A stretch of 64,000 nucleotides of DNA from Parvibaculum sp. (GCA_030645235.1 JAUSMV010000030.1:992001-1056000); one strand, 5' to 3'; positions 8,852 through 17,378 are shown, numbered from the stretch's first letter. Notes: generated by a model not told the origin, from the sequence alone. Made by a program: numbers and translations.

Positions 8852-9760
8852 ATGAATGTGCAAGCTCAAGGCTTCCAAGCCTCTTCTGGGGGGAAGACGG
8901 CGGGGGGCTCGCGCGGGCTTCAGATGAATTTTCTGGAGCCCGCCGGCGATGCCGGTCTGTCGGGTCCGGGTTCGCCGGCCTGGAAAGTCTTTCACAACCC
9001 ACTCGCCATTGCGGCAGGCGGCATCGCCGCTGTGATCCTTGAGCTTGCCGAACCTGCCGTGCGCGCGGGCGTGTGGGATCACTCGACATTCAAGGTTGAT
9101 CCGATCAAGCGGATGCAGAACACCGGCAACGCCGCCATGGCTGTGACGTTTGGTTCGACGAAACTCGCGCAGACGACCTTTGACCGCGTCACCCGCATGC
9201 ATGAGCGCGTCACCGGCGAGACGCATGAGGGCAAGGCTTACAAGGCGATGGACCCTGAGCTTCTGACATGGGTGCATGTGACCGCCGCATGGGGTTTCCT
9301 GCAGGCCTATATCCGCTACGCCGAACCCGATATGAGCCGCGAAGATCAGGACCGCTATTATCGCGAGGGCGCGGCCAAGGGCTATGGCTTCGGCGCGAAA
9401 TGGGTGCCGCAATCGGTTGATGAGGTTGAGGCCTATATGACGGAGAAGCTCAAGACGCTTTACGTCAATGACACGGTGCAGGAATTTATCAAAATCGTCG
9501 GCGATGCCACGCCGATGGGCAAGGCCGCGCAGCCCGTGCAGCGGCTGATGGCGCAGGCGGGTATTGATCTGTTGACGGACGACATGCAAAAAGTCTGCGG
9601 CGTGAAAGTGACCCATCCGCTCGGACGTCGCGGTGTGCGCGCAGTTGTCGGTGCGCTTGCTGCCACCGCGCGTTTTGTGCAGAAGCGCCGTGGTGACGGT
9701 CCCGCTGAACAGGCTTGCCGTCGCATGGGTGTTTCGACAGACTGCCTTTATGCAAAGTAA
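8852..9760 (+). CDS. DUF2236 (MpaB/latex-clearing-protein-like) oxygenase family protein
   Basis: A 302-residue protein with the DUF2236 hallmarks: a hydrophobic segment ILELAEPAVRAGVW, the region TGNAAMAVTFGSTKLA...RVTRMHERV, and the histidine-containing TWVHVTAAWGFLQAYI. Related proteins include fungal MpaB oxygenase and the haem b enzyme Lcp, so an oxidative role on a lipid is plausible but unproven. ATG 8852 is preceded by GAAAGG at suitable distance and leaves room for the shared promoter; ATG 8813 and GTG 8759 are alternatives. It is followed 57 nt later by an acyl-CoA dehydrogenase, a likely operon partner. Confidence 0.8.
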   Translation: MNVQAQGFQASSGGKTAGGSRGLQMNFLEPAGDAGLSGPGSPAWKVFHNPLAIAAGGIAAVILELAEPAVRAGVWDHSTFKVDPIKRMQNTGNAAMAVTFGSTKLAQTTFDRVTRMHERVTGETHEGKAYKAMDPELLTWVHVTAAWGFLQAYIRYAEPDMSREDQDRYYREGAAKGYGFGAKWVPQSVDEVEAYMTEKLKTLYVNDTVQEFIKIVGDATPMGKAAQPVQRLMAQAGIDLLTDDMQKVCGVKVTHPLGRRGVRAVVGALAATARFVQKRRGDGPAEQACRRMGVSTDCLYAK

Positions 9761-9817
9761 GAGCAGCACACGCGCGGTTGACGCAGCGTTTGCTTGATAA
9801 AGACATAGGGCAGAAAC

Positions 9818-11020
9818 ATGGATCTTCATTTCACGGGCGCAGATGCGGCCTTTCGCGACGAAGTGCGCGCCTTCCTCGACGAAAATCTGACGCCGGAACT
9901 GAAGGATGCGGGACAACTCACCACCAGCGTTTTCACGGATAAAGAGTGGAACCTGAAGTGGCAGAAAATCCTTTTCAAAAAAGGCTGGGTCGCGCCGAGC
10001 TGGCCGGTCGAGTATGGCGGCACCGGCTGGACCGACATGCAGAAATATATCTGGGCGTCGGAATGTTCGCGCTACGGCACGCCGAACCTGAGCCCCATGG
10101 GCCTTCGCATGTGCGCACCCGTGCTAATGAAATACGGCACGCAGGAGCAGAAGGATTTTTATCTGCCGCGCATGCTCGCCGGTGAAGACTATTGGTGTCA
10201 GGGATACTCCGAGCCGGGTTCAGGCTCTGACCTTGCCTCACTGCAGCTCCGCGCCGTGTCGGACGGCGACGATTATGTGCTCAACGGTTCCAAGATCTGG
10301 ACGACACATGCGCATTTTGCCAATCGCATGTTCTGTCTTGTGCGCACCGACGCCACAGGCAAGCCGCAACAGGGCATCACCTTCATTCTGCTTGAGATGG
10401 ATACGCCCGGCATCAAGGTCGAGCCCATCATCACGCTCGCGGGTGAGCATGAAGTGAACCAGGTGTTCTTTGACGATGTGCGCGTGCCCAAAGCCAATCG
10501 CGTCGGCGCCGAAAATGACGGCTGGACGGTGGCAAAATACCTCCTCGAATTTGAACGCGGCGGCGCTTTTGCGGCAGCGCTTGCCGTCGGCATCGAAAAA
10601 GTGCGCGCCATGGCGAGCCATGAGCGGGCAGATACGGGCACACGTCTGATTGACGATCCTGATTTCCGCTCAAAGCTCATTGACGCTGAGATTTCCGTCA
10701 AAGCGATGGAAGTGACCGAGCATCGCGTGATGGCGGAAATCGCGCGCGTCGGCAATCCCGGACCGGCGTCGTCGATGCTGAAAACACGCGGTACGGAAAT
10801 GACGCAGGCGATTGACGAACTGGCGATTGAGAGCCTTGCCTATTACGCCCATGTCGATCAGATGCCCGCGCGCACCCCGGGCTCCAACGTCGCGCCCGTC
10901 GGCCCGCGCTATGGCCTCACCGCCATGCCGCGCTATCTCAACAACCGCGCCGCCTCGATCTATGGCGGCTCGAACGAAATCCAGCGCGGCATCATGGCGA
11001 AGCTGGTGCTGGGGCTTTAG
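9818..11020 (+). CDS. Acyl-CoA dehydrogenase family protein, paralogue of the 6842 gene
   Basis: A 400-residue acyl-CoA dehydrogenase, closely similar along its whole length to the protein at 6842-8050: identical CQGYSEPGSGSDLASLQ, LAGEHEVNQVFFDDVRVP versus LAGDHEVNQVFFDDVRVP, and shared KYLLEFERGG. It ends with YGGSNEIQRGIMAKLVLGL. It should bind FAD and oxidise an acyl-CoA. It lies 57 nt downstream of the DUF2236 gene on the same strand. The duplication flanking TetR/DUF2236 suggests one pathway in which two related substrates, or two subunits of a heteromer, are handled; both are inferences. Confidence 0.9.
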   Translation: MDLHFTGADAAFRDEVRAFLDENLTPELKDAGQLTTSVFTDKEWNLKWQKILFKKGWVAPSWPVEYGGTGWTDMQKYIWASECSRYGTPNLSPMGLRMCAPVLMKYGTQEQKDFYLPRMLAGEDYWCQGYSEPGSGSDLASLQLRAVSDGDDYVLNGSKIWTTHAHFANRMFCLVRTDATGKPQQGITFILLEMDTPGIKVEPIITLAGEHEVNQVFFDDVRVPKANRVGAENDGWTVAKYLLEFERGGAFAAALAVGIEKVRAMASHERADTGTRLIDDPDFRSKLIDAEISVKAMEVTEHRVMAEIARVGNPGPASSMLKTRGTEMTQAIDELAIESLAYYAHVDQMPARTPGSNVAPVGPRYGLTAMPRYLNNRAASIYGGSNEIQRGIMAKLVLGL

Positions 11021-11050
11021 ATTTAAGCAGGACGGAACGCAGCTGGCCTA

Positions 11051-12559
11051 TTATTTGCCATGACATTTCTTGAATTTTAAACCGCTCCCACACGGACACG
11101 GCTTGTTCCGACCAACTTTGGCATTCTTTGGCTTAGTCTCTGAGGACGCCTGCGCAAATTGAATTTCGATGGTCTCAGGATATTCATCTTCATGGAAATC
11201 TGTCATTCGGGGGGTTTGCATGAACCCGAAGTCATGCACCAATTTTTCCGCATATTCCTGATGGTCTGAGGTCCAATTGCTCACATCGAGATAAGCAAGA
11301 TCCTCTGACCTACCATCCGACATCAGCGATTCGGTCGCAATTCCAACAATATACTTAGCTTCCGGCAACTTTAATTTGGCTACGTGACAGTACGCGTTTA
11401 TCAGTTGAATACGGAAATCCCTATATTCTTTATACGCCCTATCTATCGGCTTTTGAAGGCTGACAAATGCGTAAGCAACATCTTCACGCTGCTTCGAAAC
11501 GACAAACCTTGCCGCGCGCCCGTCTCTGTCGGCTCGCTCCAAAACATCTCCGAAAGCCTTGCTAAGCGCTCGACGCTCAATTCTTCCCTCTGCCGCTAAG
11601 ATGCGCAAACCACGTTCAACGTCTGATACCTCCGCGTCGCTTCCGGGCTCCAAAGTACCGCCCGCTAGATTTTTCGCAAAAGACTCGATCAGCGAATCCC
11701 ACAATTTGCTAATGCGATCAGCTTGTTTTTTGTGAACGTATTGAGGGTTTCTCGTAACGCTTGACCACGCCTCTTCCTCGAAATGCACCTCGGTGGTTGT
11801 TTCTGGAAAGATAAAATCATGTTCTCCAGTGATGTCGTTCATTTTTGTAATATAATGCGCGACTAACTCCTCTTCTCCAGCGGCACTGACTAGCTTACGA
11901 GATTTTATTAAGTGCTCCTTCGCTTGCAGATAGCTTGTGAAATCGCGAATTGTATCCAATTCCTTCAGTACTAACGGCAACGTAAATTCGTCAAATACGT
12001 GAATATATCCTCGGTCTGGATCAACGTTCCCGATAGTAAATGGAATTAAAAAATGTTGCTCGCCCACAACATCAGAGCGAACCAACAGACTGCCGCTAGC
12101 CTTACCGCCAAAATGACTTTTGCAAGGCTGGGACGCATTCAACGCGACCACAACACGATGAAACCTAATTTCTTCCGGCGAAGGAAATTTGAATGGGAAC
12201 AGCTTTTGACACAGCGAGTCTAAATAGATTTTCTCTGGCGATGTCTTTATGAAACGTTCGGCTCCATATATCTGATCCGCCGATTTTTGAATTGCCCTTT
12301 TGTACCACCGGCTCCAATTCACGGACTTATCTGATGAATCAGGGTACTGACAAGATTTGTCAGAAAAAAGGACAACATCATTCCCAAATACGACCACTAG
12401 GTCGCACAGCTCCTTACCATCCCCCTTTCCTCCTTTTCGACCTTGATCGCGAAATAGATTTGGATAACTCCATAAACTCAAGAATGTATTTTCACAGAGG
12501 TCTGCCAACAGGCGCTCAGAAGGCGTCAATCCGCTTGATTTTTTAATGACCCCAATCAT
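11051..12559 (-). CDS. SEC-C motif protein with possible N-terminal nuclease-like fold; AT-rich, probably acquired
   Basis: A 502-residue protein of unknown function. Its last 20 residues are a SEC-C zinc-binding motif (VGRNKPCPCGSGLKFKKCHG). The N-terminus has SERLLADLCENTFLSLW followed by CDLVVVFGNDVVLFSDKS, a pattern of alternating strands with Glu, Asp and Lys that resembles a PD-(D/E)XK restriction-nuclease fold, although Ser replaces the usual acidic residue two before Lys. The middle part is unrecognised. Base composition is unlike its neighbours: 27/60 and 22/60 G+C in two sampled lines (11761, 12001) against 36/60 at 10501. AAGGA precedes ATG 12559. It lies 47 nt after the MaoC gene on the same strand. 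Defence or stress function is only a hypothesis. Confidence 0.8.
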   Translation of the reverse strand: MIGVIKKSSGLTPSERLLADLCENTFLSLWSYPNLFRDQGRKGGKGDGKELCDLVVVFGNDVVLFSDKSCQYPDSSDKSVNWSRWYKRAIQKSADQIYGAERFIKTSPEKIYLDSLCQKLFPFKFPSPEEIRFHRVVVALNASQPCKSHFGGKASGSLLVRSDVVGEQHFLIPFTIGNVDPDRGYIHVFDEFTLPLVLKELDTIRDFTSYLQAKEHLIKSRKLVSAAGEEELVAHYITKMNDITGEHDFIFPETTTEVHFEEEAWSSVTRNPQYVHKKQADRISKLWDSLIESFAKNLAGGTLEPGSDAEVSDVERGLRILAAEGRIERRALSKAFGDVLERADRDGRAARFVVSKQREDVAYAFVSLQKPIDRAYKEYRDFRIQLINAYCHVAKLKLPEAKYIVGIATESLMSDGRSEDLAYLDVSNWTSDHQEYAEKLVHDFGFMQTPRMTDFHEDEYPETIEIQFAQASSETKPKNAKVGRNKPCPCGSGLKFKKCHGK

Positions 12560-12606
12560 GTATTTTCCTTGAAGAAGAGCCTTCCACTCTCACGCAAACG
12601 CCAAAA

Positions 12607-13047
12607 TTATGACTTGCGCTTAATCAGCAATGTCGTTGTCTGCGTGAAGATCACTTCGTCATCCTGATTCATCAGGATGTGACGGTTTTTAACAACGCCG
12701 CGGTCGGGCTTTGATGCGGATGGTTTTGTCTCAATACATTCGATGACGAGGCGCAGCGTGTCGTGGAGCTTCGCGGCTTTATGGAAGCGGACTTCATCAT
12801 AACCAAGCGCCCCCAGCACATTGGTTTCTTCCGGCAGACGCGCGGCGAGGAAGAGCACGACAGCTTGTATGTGAGTGCCGCAGGCGGTGAGCGTCCCGTA
12901 GATCGATTTGGCGGCGGCGTCCTTGTTGATGTGGAAGGGCTGCGGGTCCCACTTCGTTGCAAACGAGACGATTTCGGATTCGCTCATCTCATAGCGGGCG
13001 GGAATGTCGTGGCGTTCACCCACGATGAAGTCGTCGAAGTGGCGCAT
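12607..13047 (-). CDS. MaoC-like (R)-specific enoyl-CoA hydratase
   Basis: A 146-residue single-hotdog protein. The hydratase-2 motif is visible as WDPQPFHIN (Asp34, His39) followed by YGTLTACGTH. Enzymes of this family hydrate trans-2-enoyl-CoA to (R)-3-hydroxyacyl-CoA, often for polyhydroxyalkanoate supply or side-chain degradation. AGGAG precedes ATG 13047. Upstream on the same strand is a thiolase, but a terminator-like hairpin (13066-13093) lies between, so the gene depends on read-through or on a promoter overlapping the hairpin. The AT-rich SEC-C gene follows 47 nt downstream. Confidence 0.85.
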   Translation of the reverse strand: MRHFDDFIVGERHDIPARYEMSESEIVSFATKWDPQPFHINKDAAAKSIYGTLTACGTHIQAVVLFLAARLPEETNVLGALGYDEVRFHKAAKLHDTLRLVIECIETKPSASKPDRGVVKNRHILMNQDDEVIFTQTTTLLIKRKS

Positions 13048-13065
13048 GAAATGCTCCTAAAACAA

Positions 13066-13093
13066 AAGGCCCGTGAGTTTCCTCACGGGCCTT
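13066..13093 (-). terminator. Intrinsic terminator of the thiolase gene
   Basis: A perfect 12-bp stem AAGGCCCGTGAG/CTCACGGGCCTT with a 4-nt loop. On the minus strand it is followed by TTGTTTT. It lies just after the thiolase stop and only 19 nt before the MaoC start codon, so it could also attenuate MaoC expression. Confidence 0.82.
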
Positions 13094-13114
13094 GAGCTTA
13101 ACAGGTGAATTGGC

Positions 13115-14317
13115 TTACGCGAATTCGAACAGGCCGGCAGCACCCATGCCGCCGCCGATGCACATGGTCACGACGCCGTATTTCAGCTTCTGGCCAGCGG
13201 CCTTGCGACGCTGGGCTTCAAGCAGCATGTGGCCTGTGCAGCGTGTGCCCGTCATGCCGAAGGGATGGCCGATGGAGATCGAGCCGCCATTGACATTGTA
13301 CTTGTCGGGGTCGATGCCGAGACGGTCGCGCGAGTAGAGGCACTGGCTGGCGAACGCTTCGTTCAATTCCCAAAGGTCGATGTCCTGAACCTTGAGACCA
13401 TGACGCTCAAGAAGACGCGGCACGGCGAAGACGGGACCGATGCCCATTTCGTCGGGTTCGCAACCGGCAACCGCGAAGCCGCGGAAAATGCCCAAGGGCG
13501 CGAGGTTGCGTTTTTCAGCTTCTTTGCGTTCCATGATGACGACAGCGGCGGCACCGTCTGAAAGCTGCGAAGCGTTACCGGCGGTCACAAAGTTACCTTC
13601 GCCGCGCACGGGCTTCAGCGACTTCAGGCCGTCGAGTGTTGTTTCAGGACGGTTGCATTCGTCACGATCGACAACGTAATCAACGAGCGACTCTTCTTTC
13701 GTTTCTTTGTTGACGGTTTTCATCTTCGTCTTCATCGGCACGATTTCGTCTTTGTACAAGCCTGCGGCCTGCGCAGCGGCTGTCAGCTGCTGGCTGCGGA
13801 GCGAGTATTCGTCCTGATAGTCGCGGCTGATATTGTAGCGCTTGGCCACGATGTCGGCTGTTTCGATCATCGGCATCCAAAGAGCGGGATATTCGCCCAG
13901 CAGTTTTTCTTCCGTGATGTTCTTGAGGTTTGTGCCGCCCATTGAAACGAGCGAGATCGATTCAACGCCTGCGCCAACCATGATCGGCACGCCTTCGTTG
14001 ACGACACGGCCCGCCGCGATGGCGATGGAGTTGAGACCCGACGAGCAGAAACGGTTCAGCGTTGTGCCCGATGTGGTGACGGGGCAACCGGCCCAAAGCG
14101 CGGCGAGACGGCCTGTGTTCATGCCGGTGGCGCCTTCAGGATTGCCGCAACCCATGATGACGTCTTCGATTTCGCCGGGCTCAACGCCCGCACGCGCGAT
14201 GGCGTGCTGAATGGCGTGACCGCCCATGGCGGCGCCATGCGTGTTGTTGAAACCACCACGACCGGCCTTGGCAAGACCTGTACGGGCTGTGGATACGATG
14301 ACTGCTTCTCTCGACAT
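13115..14317 (-). CDS. Acetyl-CoA C-acyltransferase (thiolase)
   Basis: A 400-residue thiolase that cleaves 3-ketoacyl-CoA, or condenses acyl-CoAs. The acyl-accepting Cys91 is in NRFCSSGL, the catalytic His is in SIGHPFGMTG (near 353) and the second Cys is in CIGGGMG (near 383). The ELNEAFA motif is present. The length is normal. It forms its own transcription unit with a strong terminator at 13066-13093. This is a second thiolase in the window, distinct from that in the operon at 39537-40742. The unusually long charged loop around KTKMKTVNKETKEE is within family variation. Confidence 0.93.
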   Translation of the reverse strand: MSREAVIVSTARTGLAKAGRGGFNNTHGAAMGGHAIQHAIARAGVEPGEIEDVIMGCGNPEGATGMNTGRLAALWAGCPVTTSGTTLNRFCSSGLNSIAIAAGRVVNEGVPIMVGAGVESISLVSMGGTNLKNITEEKLLGEYPALWMPMIETADIVAKRYNISRDYQDEYSLRSQQLTAAAQAAGLYKDEIVPMKTKMKTVNKETKEESLVDYVVDRDECNRPETTLDGLKSLKPVRGEGNFVTAGNASQLSDGAAAVVIMERKEAEKRNLAPLGIFRGFAVAGCEPDEMGIGPVFAVPRLLERHGLKVQDIDLWELNEAFASQCLYSRDRLGIDPDKYNVNGGSISIGHPFGMTGTRCTGHMLLEAQRRKAAGQKLKYGVVTMCIGGGMGAAGLFEFA

Positions 14318-14600
14318 GACGTCCTCCGGGAGCGTTTTTGAAACTCTGACCGCCTTATTCCCCTAATGCCTTTATGGCCTTTGGCGAGGCGGGATAGCGT
14401 TGGGGCGCACCATAAACGGGCGGGGTGGGCTTCGGAAAGCGGAATCTCCAAGCTGCCCTTGCGTTTGTGGCCCTCCCCCTGATCGGAAATGCACAAGCCC
14501 CCCTTTTGTGTTTGCCGGACGGACGAGGGCTTGATCGCGTCAGGGCGTGGCTTTAGACAGAGGCACACTTGATCCCTCCCCCTGTTTTGATGAGTGACCC

Positions 14601-15023
14601 ATGACCGCCTCCCCCTTCCCTGCCGGATTTACACAGGTTCAAACCGAGGGTTTTGGCGGCTTTGCCGGTCCTGTGATGGGCGGCACGGACGATAAAGGTC
14701 CGCTCTTCCTCATGGATATTGCCTATCAACACCTCAACGGGGCGGATCGTTTGCATGGCGGCATGATGATGAGCCTGATGTCGATTGTGATGGGCGAAGT
14801 CGCCGCCGCGACCGCGAAGGTCAAAGACGCCTCTGCTGTCACGCGGCCCTTATCGTTGAACTGCGATTTTGTCAGCGCGGGCGAGACGGATGAGCGCATT
14901 GAAGGCCGCGCCGAAGTCACGCGCGCGACGCGCTCTGTGATGTTCATTTCAGGCACGCTCGCGGTCGGCCCGCGCGTGTTGATGACGGCGACGGGCGTTT
15001 ATGCAATCAAGGCCGCAGAATAA
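14601..15023 (+). CDS. PaaI-type hotdog thioesterase
   Basis: A 140-residue single-hotdog protein predicted to hydrolyse acyl-CoA or aryl-CoA thioesters. The central-helix motif NGADRLHGGMMMSLMSIVMGEVA corresponds to the PaaI HGG segment. TRPLSLNCDFVSAGETDERIEGRAEV forms the following strands. The stop codon overlaps the ATG of the next gene (TAATG), so the two homologous thioesterases are translationally coupled. The upstream 283 bp separates it from the divergent thiolase and holds nothing I could identify. The substrate is unknown. Confidence 0.82.
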   Translation: MTASPFPAGFTQVQTEGFGGFAGPVMGGTDDKGPLFLMDIAYQHLNGADRLHGGMMMSLMSIVMGEVAAATAKVKDASAVTRPLSLNCDFVSAGETDERIEGRAEVTRATRSVMFISGTLAVGPRVLMTATGVYAIKAAE

Positions 15024-15493
15024 TGACTGAAAGCGATGTGACCCACCCGCTGCACGGACGGACGCCCCTGACATGTCCGCGCGATGTGACACCGCCCGCA
15101 GGCTTTGTCTCGCAGGAGCTGCACGATCCGTTTGAAGCCCATATGGGACCACTGTTTGAACAGATCAACGCGGACGGCTCACGCGTTTTTGCTTTCATTG
15201 CCGATGAGCGCCATCTGCGCGCCGATGGCTCCGTGCATGAAGGTATGATGATGACCTTTGCTGACGCCTTCTTAGGTGGTGCCGCATGGCGCGGATCGGG
15301 CGGGAAACCCTGCGTCACAATGAGTTTGCAGGCGAGTTTTCTCGCCGATGCCAAACAGGGCGACGTGATCGAGTGCCGCACCAAAGTTGAAAAGCAAACG
15401 CGCTCGGTGATGTTTGTCTCGGCCTCCTTCACTGTCAAAGGCGAGCCGGTGATGACGGCCACGAGCTTGTGGAAGGTGCTTGGCGAGCGTTGA
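15023..15493 (+). CDS. PaaI-type hotdog thioesterase, coupled paralogue
   Basis: A 156-residue hotdog thioesterase similar to its upstream neighbour: HEGMMMTFADAFLGGAAW aligns with the HGGMMMSL segment of the first protein, and RSVMFVSASFTVKGEPVMTAT aligns with RSVMFISGTLAVGPRVLMTAT. The overlap of stop and start codons suggests that the two polypeptides are made in fixed ratio and might form a hetero-oligomer (inference). In this copy Glu replaces the first Gly of HGG. It is followed 45 nt later by a GFA-family gene. Confidence 0.82.
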   Translation: MTESDVTHPLHGRTPLTCPRDVTPPAGFVSQELHDPFEAHMGPLFEQINADGSRVFAFIADERHLRADGSVHEGMMMTFADAFLGGAAWRGSGGKPCVTMSLQASFLADAKQGDVIECRTKVEKQTRSVMFVSASFTVKGEPVMTATSLWKVLGER

Positions 15494-15537
15494 GCCAGGC
15501 TCTAGTCTTCTCCCAACAATAATCGGGAGGAGCAAAT

Positions 15538-15948
15538 ATGACTGACAAAATGACCGGTGGATGTCTGTGCGGCGCGGTGCGCTATGAAGCCACGGGGCCT
15601 GTGATGGGCAACGCGCTTTGCCATTGCCGCGATTGCCAATATGTATCGGGCGGCGAACCGGCCTCACTCGTGATCGTGGGCCGCGATGCGCTCAAGATCA
15701 CCAAAGGCGCGCTCAAGGATTACACGAAGCAGGGCGACAGCGGCAAGAACGTGACGCGCAAGTTCTGCGAAAGTTGCGGCACACAGGTTTTGTCCGACGT
15801 TGAAAGCGCACCGCAAATCTGGGTCATCAAAACCGGCACGCTCGACAGCTCCAAAGATTTCAAACCCGGCATTGTTCTCTACACATCATCCGCGCAGCCC
15901 TGGGCGCATATGCCGGACGGCGTGCCGCAAATGCCGAAGGGAATGTGA
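15538..15948 (+). CDS. GFA (glutathione-dependent formaldehyde-activating enzyme-like) family zinc protein
   Basis: A 136-residue CENP-V/GFA-fold protein. All seven family cysteines are visible: C9 and C11 (GCLCG), C28, C30 and C33 (CHCRDC), C77 and C80 (CESC), which bind two zinc ions. Some members catalyse S-hydroxymethylglutathione formation, but most have no known substrate, so detoxification is only a guess. A GGGAGGAG ribosome-binding site precedes ATG 15538. The stop is separated by a single base from the ATG of the MaoC gene at 15950. Confidence 0.9.
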   Translation: MTDKMTGGCLCGAVRYEATGPVMGNALCHCRDCQYVSGGEPASLVIVGRDALKITKGALKDYTKQGDSGKNVTRKFCESCGTQVLSDVESAPQIWVIKTGTLDSSKDFKPGIVLYTSSAQPWAHMPDGVPQMPKGM

Positions 15949-15949
15949 A

Positions 15950-16807
15950 ATGGCGATCAATTACGAACAACTGATGGCGTCGAAATCGTCGGGGCAGGAA
16001 TTTACCTATACCGACCGCGAGACGATGCTTTATGCGCTTGGCATCGGCTTTGGCCGCGATCCGATGAACACGAAGGAACTTCCCTTTGTGTATGAAAAAA
16101 ATCTCGTCACCGTGCCCACCATGTCGAGCGTCATCTCATGGGGCGCGGGTAATATGCGCGACAGCGGCATCAATTATCTGATGGTGGTGCATGGTGAGCA
16201 GAAGCTTGTGATGCACAAGCCGCTGCCGGTCGCCACGACGATCAGCGTCGACACGCGCGTTGTCGGCGTCTGGGACAAGGGCGCGGATAAAGGCGCGATT
16301 GTTGTGAGCGAGACGAATATCTCGGACAAGAAAACCGGCGACAAGCTCTGCACCATGACGGGCACGACATTTGCGCGCGGCGACGGCGGCTTTGGCGGTC
16401 CGCGCGAAGGTGCACCTGTGCCGCATGTGATGCCTGAGCGCCAGCCCGACATGACGGTGGAAGTGGATACACGTCCCGATCAGGCCTTGCTTTATCGTCT
16501 GTCCGGCGACCGCAATCCGCTGCATTCAGATCCTGATATTGCCAAAGCGGCAGGCTTCCCACGTCCGATCCTGCACGGGCTTTGCACCTATGGTTCATGC
16601 TGCCGCGCGATCATCTCGTCGCCCGTTTGCGACTATGATCCGACAAAGATCACAGGCTTCGATGTGCGTTTCTCCTCGCCCGTGTTTCCCGGCGAGACGA
16701 TTGCTGTCGATATCTGGAAAGACGGCAACATCGTGTCCTTCCGCGCCCGCGTGAAGGAACGCGACGTGGTTGTCATCAACAATGGTAAGGCAACGCTGCG
16801 CGCCTGA
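15950..16807 (+). CDS. MaoC-domain 2-enoyl-CoA hydratase (MFE-2/hydratase-2 type)
   Basis: A 285-residue double-hotdog hydratase like the hydratase part of peroxisomal multifunctional enzyme 2. The N-terminal hotdog is non-catalytic (about residues 1-150). The C-terminal hotdog carries the hydratase-2 motif YRLSGDRNPLHSDP, followed by AGFPRPILHGLCTYG. It converts trans-2-enoyl-CoA to (R)-3-hydroxyacyl-CoA. The ATG at 15950 was chosen because it follows the GFA stop by one base and starts the family N-terminus MAINYEQL; longer reading in this frame runs into the GFA gene. Confidence 0.9.
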   Translation: MAINYEQLMASKSSGQEFTYTDRETMLYALGIGFGRDPMNTKELPFVYEKNLVTVPTMSSVISWGAGNMRDSGINYLMVVHGEQKLVMHKPLPVATTISVDTRVVGVWDKGADKGAIVVSETNISDKKTGDKLCTMTGTTFARGDGGFGGPREGAPVPHVMPERQPDMTVEVDTRPDQALLYRLSGDRNPLHSDPDIAKAAGFPRPILHGLCTYGSCCRAIISSPVCDYDPTKITGFDVRFSSPVFPGETIAVDIWKDGNIVSFRARVKERDVVVINNGKATLRA

Positions 16808-16910
16808 TCGTCTGATGGCTGTGCAAAACGAGCGCCGGTCCCTGAAATGGGACTGGCGTTTTTTTTATGTTTTAGCGCAGACTGACGGCAGAAACGGGGG
16901 GAGAAAACAA

Positions 16911-17357
16911 ATGGATAAACGGGTTCAGGCTTTGCTGATTGTGAACGGCGCGCTGGTTCTGCTCGCAGGTTACATTTCGGGTTTTCCTTACGGCACGGCG
17001 GTCGCCGAACAGATCGCCAGCGGCACAGACGGGATCGTCGCCTCAGTGCGCGCATGGCATATGGCGCATCTCGAAGGCGTGCTGAACGGCATGCTGATGA
17101 TCGCGGTCGCCGCCGTCGCCGTCCAACTCGCGATGACGAAGCTCATCGAGAAGGTGATCTTTTGGGGGCTCGTCGTCGCGGGCTGGACCAATGTGGTCGC
17201 CTCGAACCTCTCAGCGCTCACAGGCGGGCGCGGCACGGGCGTGACGGGCCTCGACTGGAACACGTTTAACTTCGTCGTGTTCATGGCAGGCGTCATCGGT
17301 GCTTTTGCCGCTGCCATTGCGCTGGCCTTGGCCGCGTGGCGGGCAGCGAAACGGTAA
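16911..17357 (+). CDS. Styrene-oxide-isomerase-like (StyC family) membrane protein
   Basis: A 148-residue protein with four hydrophobic segments (about 7-24, 59-75, 83-100, 118-142). It resembles styrene oxide isomerase, a trimeric haem-b membrane enzyme that rearranges epoxides to aldehydes: AHLEGVLNGMLMIAVA matches AHSGPALNGMMVIAVA, including the presumed haem-ligand His53 and Asn59 at the same spacing, and GWTNV matches GWANV. From memory of the published StyC structure, the active-site Asp95 and Tyr103 correspond here to Ala90 and Ser98, so activity may differ. GGGGGGAGA precedes ATG 16911. No styrene genes are nearby; the preceding MaoC gene may be co-transcribed. Confidence 0.65.
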   Translation: MDKRVQALLIVNGALVLLAGYISGFPYGTAVAEQIASGTDGIVASVRAWHMAHLEGVLNGMLMIAVAAVAVQLAMTKLIEKVIFWGLVVAGWTNVVASNLSALTGGRGTGVTGLDWNTFNFVVFMAGVIGAFAAAIALALAAWRAAKR

Positions 17358-17378
17358 CTAGAAGCGACTGTTCCTTCC

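Noticed and set aside
11021-12606. Direct repeats or att sites bounding the AT-rich SEC-C gene
   Set aside because: I compared both flanks and found no convincing duplication or tRNA end.
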